DNA from: Oxytricha trifallax
Lineage: Eukaryota; Ciliophora; Spirotrichea; Sporadotrichida; Oxytrichidae
DNA length: 64,000 bases
Reading direction: 5' to 3'
Assembly: GCA_000711775.1 (NCBI GenBank)
Contig: ARYC01017211.1
Span: 124,001 to 188,000, forward strand
Both the position numbers and the translations under genes were made by a program. The notes beneath the pieces were generated by a model that saw nothing but the letters and a program-made list of their open reading frames with translations, did no database searches and was not told the DNA's origin. Every line of letters starts with the position of its first letter. The stretch's first letter is position 1. Positions 58,001-64,000 of this stretch are shown piece by piece.

Positions 58001-61000
58001 CATTTAAAACTTTTTCGAGGAAGCTGGCTTCTCTTTCTTTTCTTCTTCCTGTTGCTTCCCTCCTCCAAGGTTTTTTCTCTTACTGCCAGCTCCAGCATCT
58101 ATGTTCATTGACTCTGGCGGCTAAATATTTGAATAAAGTCTCTTGCTAACTTCATACTTTGTCTGCGACTTTCGCTCTCTGTGAAGCTTGCTCTATTCCT
58201 TCATCAAGAAGATGCCAGTACCAGATTTTTCTAAAGAGTTAAACTACAAATCTTACTTGAAATATAAGGGTGCTTCTGCAGCTCTGATAGCCAGCTCTCA
58301 CTTATCTTGATCCCTTGTTTGTCCTTATCTTCTGAAGAGATGCTGTACCTTTTCTTATGAGATTCTTGAATAATTTCTTTCAAGTAATCTCCTTTGATAG
58401 TTGCAAGTATACCAAAGAAATAGTTTCTTTCAGGTAGTTTATTTGACAACTACTACTTAGTAAGCAGGTACTGCGAAACCTCTGAGTCATTCATAGTATC
58501 ATCAAATAAGTTAGTCACTGAGATTTCTGGATAGTTTGGAATCTCTGCAAACTTTACATCTTAAGTTTTCAATGCTTTCTTCTCTTCGTAGAGTATTGCT
58601 CTTAGAAATGATATTTTAGTACCTTCCATCGTTGGCAAGAACAAACCAACTACATAATAAAGTTTAGCAACTATGAGTTTATTACCTTGCTGCACCAGGT
58701 AGCGATGCAAATCCTCCTAGCTTCTAAATCTTTGAATCAATTCTTGTGCTTGCACTCTTTTCATTACATCATTCATTGACTCCATCTTGTTTACAGATCT
58801 AAGAAATGATATTCAATTTAAGTTTATTGATTTCAATTATATACCTCTGTAAAACTTACTATTAAATATGGGCATCCTATAGGAGGCCAACCTCTAAGTA
58901 GGATATGGAGAATGATTTGAGAACTGGTTTCAAACTTGAGAGATTGATCAATTTCTACTGTTAAAGTTCCATAATTTAAATCTAAATTGGTACGTACTTA
59001 ACAAGGAGCAGCTCCTAAAATGCTAGTACTTAATTAGGAGCTTCAATTAAAACTAGTGCTTAATTATGAGCACCCCAATTTTCATCATAAATTCACAAAA
59101 TACCTCCTAAAATAGTACGAACTTAATTAGGTGTACCTCCTAAATCGGTACGCGCTATAATCAACTTATTATTTAAAGTTAGAATGGTTACTTTCTCACA
59201 CAGATTTCGAGCTGGATCGTCTCTTAGCACTCATATTTCTTCTCTAATACTCAAAAACCTTCCCTTGAAACTTGTAGGCTAGCAAAGCTCTCAGTTAAGA
59301 GGCAGTTTTATAATTTTAAACTCGAATTTAAATATGAGCGCTAACATTCAAAGAAAAACAACAGCACTTCCATCAAACTAAATGAGACTTACCTTTGGCA
59401 GCAATAAAAAGTGTGATAGCTGTGAGATGAACTCTCATAAAGAACTACCAGAGCTATCACTTGAGGTCTCTGTTATTAAAATAAAAATTAATAATATAAA
59501 ATAAATGGCAAACAAGTGTGTGGGAGACAGAGAGTAAGAGAAAGATATTAATGAAATTCTTATACAAACTTAAGAATTTGAAGTCTATTTTTGTGAGCTA
59601 TGTGAGAGAGATTTTGCTATTAAATCAAGCTGGTACAGAAATAAGAAGGAGCATAGAGAAGGCAAGCCCTCATTATACTTAAAGCATGATAAAAAAGATG
59701 GAAAGTATGACTGCTTTGAGTGCCATAAGCAATACTCTCATAGAAGAGACTTGAAGAAGCATCTATTAAATTCTCACAAGAAAGATATAGAAGTTGAGAA
59801 TCATGCAGTTGAGCTGAAGCTTCTAAACAAAAGAAAAGCGAGGGAATATTCAAAGGTCGTAGTACCTGAATAAGCTAGAGAGTTAGAGTACGTTAAGAAG
59901 GCACGCAACCAACTGACCTCTGAAATAACAAAAATTATGATCAAGATTCAATATAAGAAAATATCAGTTCTTGCTTAAATTGACCTAGATACTTTTCTTT
60001 AAAGCTACCTTATATTAGAAGACTCCTTTAATAAAAAAGGTATCAATGATCATCAATACGCATACAAGGTGTATCCCTTCAACTATCTCTTAAGTGATAA
60101 TAAATATTAGATGGATTTACAAATGAGTATCAAGTACTCACTCAAGCAAAGTTTAAAGAGTGTAGTTACTTAATCAAGCTAGATGCTGTTCTACTTGCCA
60201 AAAATCATGTTGCTTTCAGACTCCCACTCTATGAAATGACCCTAGAGGATTTCATAAGAGATCAAGGGAATCATAAGTAACAGGATAAAATAGCAACTTA
60301 GACCATACAAGGTATTAATGAGCTTCAAAAGTTAGGGTTTGTTCACAGAGATTTGAAGCCAGAAAATATATTGATAAACTTTCACCAGTAAGAGTAGCAA
60401 TAATCAATTTCAACAGAGCCTTAAGAGTGGAAGTATCAAGGCTTGGAACTGAAAGGGAACCTCCAGGCTATTATTCAGAAAGAGAAGACTGATGAGATGG
60501 TGACTAAAAGTGGGATGCATGGGCTTGAGCAGCAATAATAATCGAGTGCGATATGCCTCGCAACGATTACAACTCAACAAGGTGAGAGAAAGATGCTAAG
60601 CAAGGATAAAGCAATTTATAGAAAGAAACAGAGTCTCTCAATCAATGAAGCAAATGGTAGAGTCAATAATAATAAAACCAAACTTAAGATCAGACATATC
60701 AATAGAGTAGATAGAGTTTTGGTTAAGTAAGATAAAATTCAGGCCTCTCCCACATGATCCAAAAGTGCATTTTGAGTGATTAAATTAAATATATTTACTA
60801 TAAATTTCAAATTAAAGCCTATTAATAACGCCAATTCCTAACAAATTCCTACAAATCAAAGCGTTTATAAACATGCTTATGGGGTTTTGGGGTTTTGATT
60901 CCTACAATAATATTCATTAAGTTTAAATCAAATTCATAGAAAACTTGCAAGTCTTCTACTAATTCTAATTAGACCAAAACTTTACCCTACAAATCAAATT

Positions 61001-64000
61001 ACTAAAACATCTAAATAAAGGTTTTTGGGGGTTTATTATTGCTTTAACTCTAAGCTAGCATATATTATAAGCGAACAGATAATAGACTAAACTTTAGACC
61101 AGCGAACTAATCTTCTAGATCATTATTAAATTAATTTATTCATTGTATACATCACATCAATATGCCAATTTAAACACCAAATATTTATTCTCTTCATTAT
61201 ATAATGATCCCAAAATGTAATTTTAATCTCGTATTTAATTATTAATCCCACTAATAAACATTTATTTCATATGAAAAAATTATAAACCTCATTAAGGGTT
61301 TTAGGCTTTTGATCATTGGTTAGATCTTTCAAGCTATAACCGACAGTTAATTAAAATAATAATTTTTTTTTAAAAAAAAAATAAATTAGTTACAACTTAA
61401 GTAAATTATATAAAATTGTCAGAAAGTTTTAAAGTCACAATATTAACTGTCCCATAAATAGTATAATCCTATAAAAGTTTTGAATTATATGTTCAACCCA
61501 TAGATGATTAACAAAAAATAAATCACAAAATTCGTCAAATAAAAAATAGATTTTAAATAAAAAATAAATTAATTTTGATTAAGTAAAATAAATATCTGTA
61601 ACTCATTGTTAATATTACAACGAAATCATTTTCATAATCTCCTATCACCAAAGGCAAATTATATTTTTTATTTTTATAATTCTGATAAATAATGAAAATA
61701 GGCTTAGTTGCTTTTCGGACAAACATTCAGATTAACTGTAGAAATATAAAAGTGATAAAATTTGTAAATTACAGATTTGACTTTTGCAAGTTGCTGATAC
61801 AAGGAATATAATTAGAAAAATTCATTACATTAATAGATATTTTTTTATTTTTGATTGTTTATATTTAATAGATTAGTATTTTTCATAAATATTTTACAAA
61901 TTTTTAGGGAAGTTTCCTCACTCATACATAAAATTATAAAATATTAATATCTTTCTAATAATATTTCGACCTTGATAAAGATTTCAATTTGATGAAAATT
62001 ACATTAATTATTTATAAAAAACTTTTAGATCAACATTGTTTTAAATATATAATTAGACAATGAATAAATTTAAACCTTGAAAATTGTATATTAGAAAATT
62101 TTGTTTATTATATGGTTATAGAAATTGAAATTGGAATTTATAGGTTCTAATATTTTAATTGTCAAATCATATAAATTTGAATGTTTGGTGAGGAAAATAC
62201 TTCCCCCACACTTCTAACCATTCTATCTCGAAAATATTCCTTATCATTGCAAGAATACTTTTGATTTGGGAAAATAATTAATTATTAATTAACAAATAAT
62301 TATAAATTGTGCAGTTAAATTTCTGGAATACTATACAATATTGTCATTGTTTAAAAGAGATTAAAAAATTAGCTGGAAAAAAATAATGACGGTACCCCTC
62401 TATCGCATCCCTGGTAAGGTCGCCAGGATTTATTAAAAATAACTTAAGCTTTTAAGTCGATGTTTAGTGGAAATTAAAATTTATTTATATTTTATTCATT
62501 AATATAATTTTAAATTTTTATTGATTATTTATTAAAAATATTTACTTAAAACAGTAATTTATTTGAATTCTTATAAAAATTCTTAAACATATAAAAGAGA
62601 ATTATATATTAAAAAAGATTTAAATCAATTTATTTGTTTGCTAAAATGTATGCGATAATATATTGTAGGAATACATTCGATATTGGGAAATTAATTATAA
62701 TTAAATTAATAATAAATCAAAATCGTGGCAGTTAAAGTTGGCCAATTCAAACGATCTTGAGCTCATTCGATAGAGAATTCAAAATTAGCTGGACTTTATT
62801 ATTGGCGTTCTTATTTTATTGCATCGAGGGAGCGAGATAACTTTAGTTTAATTAAATGCCTCTATAATCATTAAATTATACACTCACATTAAAGTCGAGT
62901 TATCTCGCTCCAGGAATGATATAAAATAGTACCGCCAATAATAAAGTCCAGCTAATTTTGAATTCTATATCGAATGAGCCCAAGATCGTTTAAATTGGCC
63001 AACTTTAACTGCCACGATTTTTATTTATTATTAATTTAATTATAATTAATTTCCCAATTTCGAATGTATTCCTACAATATTCAATTTTAAATTAAATTAA
63101 ATTATTATTTAAATATAAATATTTAAATAAAATTGAAAATATCTATAAAAATTCTAAAAATAAAATTATTTTATTGAGCAAGAATATTGTTTTTATAGAG
63201 TAAATATTTAATAAATTTCTTTTTCGAATAAGTTTTGAAACCTTAATGATTTATAAGTCAATTAGTTCAATCTATATTCATTACAGAGTAAATATAATTT
63301 TTATTCAAAAATTTGACAAAAAATTTAATTGATTAAAATAAAAGTAATTATTAATAGAAGCCATGCGAACATAAAACAATTTAAAACAACATATAATAAG
63401 ATTAATATATTATAATTGATATATTTATAAATACTGATATAAACATTAAATTTTGTACAATTTACAAATTCAAAAAATATCTTTAATGTTTCTTTATTTA
63501 CTATAGTCTTTTTTCATATTCATATATTTCTTATCGATCTACCTCCTGAAGAGTGGTAATTATTTTATTTATAACTTAATAATTTAAAATTCATAATTTG
63601 TGGATAAGTAAACTTTTTATTTCTTTATTAATCTTACTCTTCTATACCATTGTTATTTTAGAATTCATAATCTTCATAATTTAAAAAAAAATATAAGAAA
63701 AACTATTTCACTCTTTATTTGTATAATTAATTTATCATTAAATGAAATATAAAAATACTCCTAATTAATGTTCTTTTTCGTCATATTGGAAAACACATTT
63801 AGAATAAAAATATTAAGTATTATTATCAATCTTTGAAATTAAAACTACTTACTAAAATTGACTTTAATAATATTCATAATTCATTATGCATATAAATATG
63901 TCCAGATCACCAGGAACGACTAAATATAAAATAGTTAAACATCAATTGCTAGTATATGAGATATACTCAATTATTTATTAAAATTTATGTTTAATGAATA

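Overview
The window reads as micronuclear (germline) DNA of a spirotrich (hypotrich) ciliate of the Oxytricha/Stylonychia type. The evidence is: (1) extreme AT content; (2) open frames that only hold together if TAA and TAG are read as Gln and TGA is the stop; (3) several ~4 kb telomere-bearing elements (TBEs) whose ends are degenerate C4A4 telomere repeats, flanked by 3-bp ANT duplications; (4) very short introns of the GTAAG...TAG type. A standard-code ORF search therefore shows mostly fragments. Genus-level assignment is inference.

TBE layer. TBE-a (1-2340, cut by the window edge), TBE-b (6556-10409), TBE-c (23273-27362), TBE-d (41844-45973, inverted), TBE-e (3'-end fragment, about 52120-53274), TBE-f (56314-60897), and two terminal relics (60904-61040, 61130-61312). 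Complete copies carry a DDE (D34E) transposase, a convergent small ORF (the '22-kDa' type) whose stop lies 6-9 bp from the transposase stop, and a divergently oriented zinc-finger/protein-kinase ORF (the '57-kDa' type). Every copy carries nonsense or frameshift damage; TBE-b has lost the catalytic middle of its transposase.

Other mobile layers. A family of ~400-420 bp nearly fully palindromic foldback elements (nine copies, m1-m9) ends in TATTGTAGGAATACATTC with TA at the edges. Larger one-off foldbacks lie at 794-1411 (inside TBE-a), 2847-3454, 3761-4748 and 56579-57123 (inside TBE-f). A separate 2.15 kb element (20656-22805) has ~350 bp inverted repeats and a broken gene with a superfamily-3 helicase domain.

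Host-type genes. Between the elements are genes or gene pieces in ciliate code: a small family of secreted proteins with a conserved intron (10428-11937, 48110-48935, 61440-61665), a basic ORF at 15010-15880, a 102-codon gene split by TBE-c two codons from its stop, a convergent gene split by foldback m1 that becomes one frame if the insert leaves at TA, ORFs at 38059 and 39819-40703, three paralogues with a ~40-nt intron (37549, 51427, 54290), and others. Many hold one lone in-frame TGA or one frameshift, so they are either decaying germline copies or pieces needing IES removal. A GC-richer island (31975-32570) with a diverged inverted copy at 37150-37345 is unexplained. No rRNA, tRNA or CRISPR was recognised.

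Boundaries of degenerate genes are approximate. All reading was by eye, without searches.
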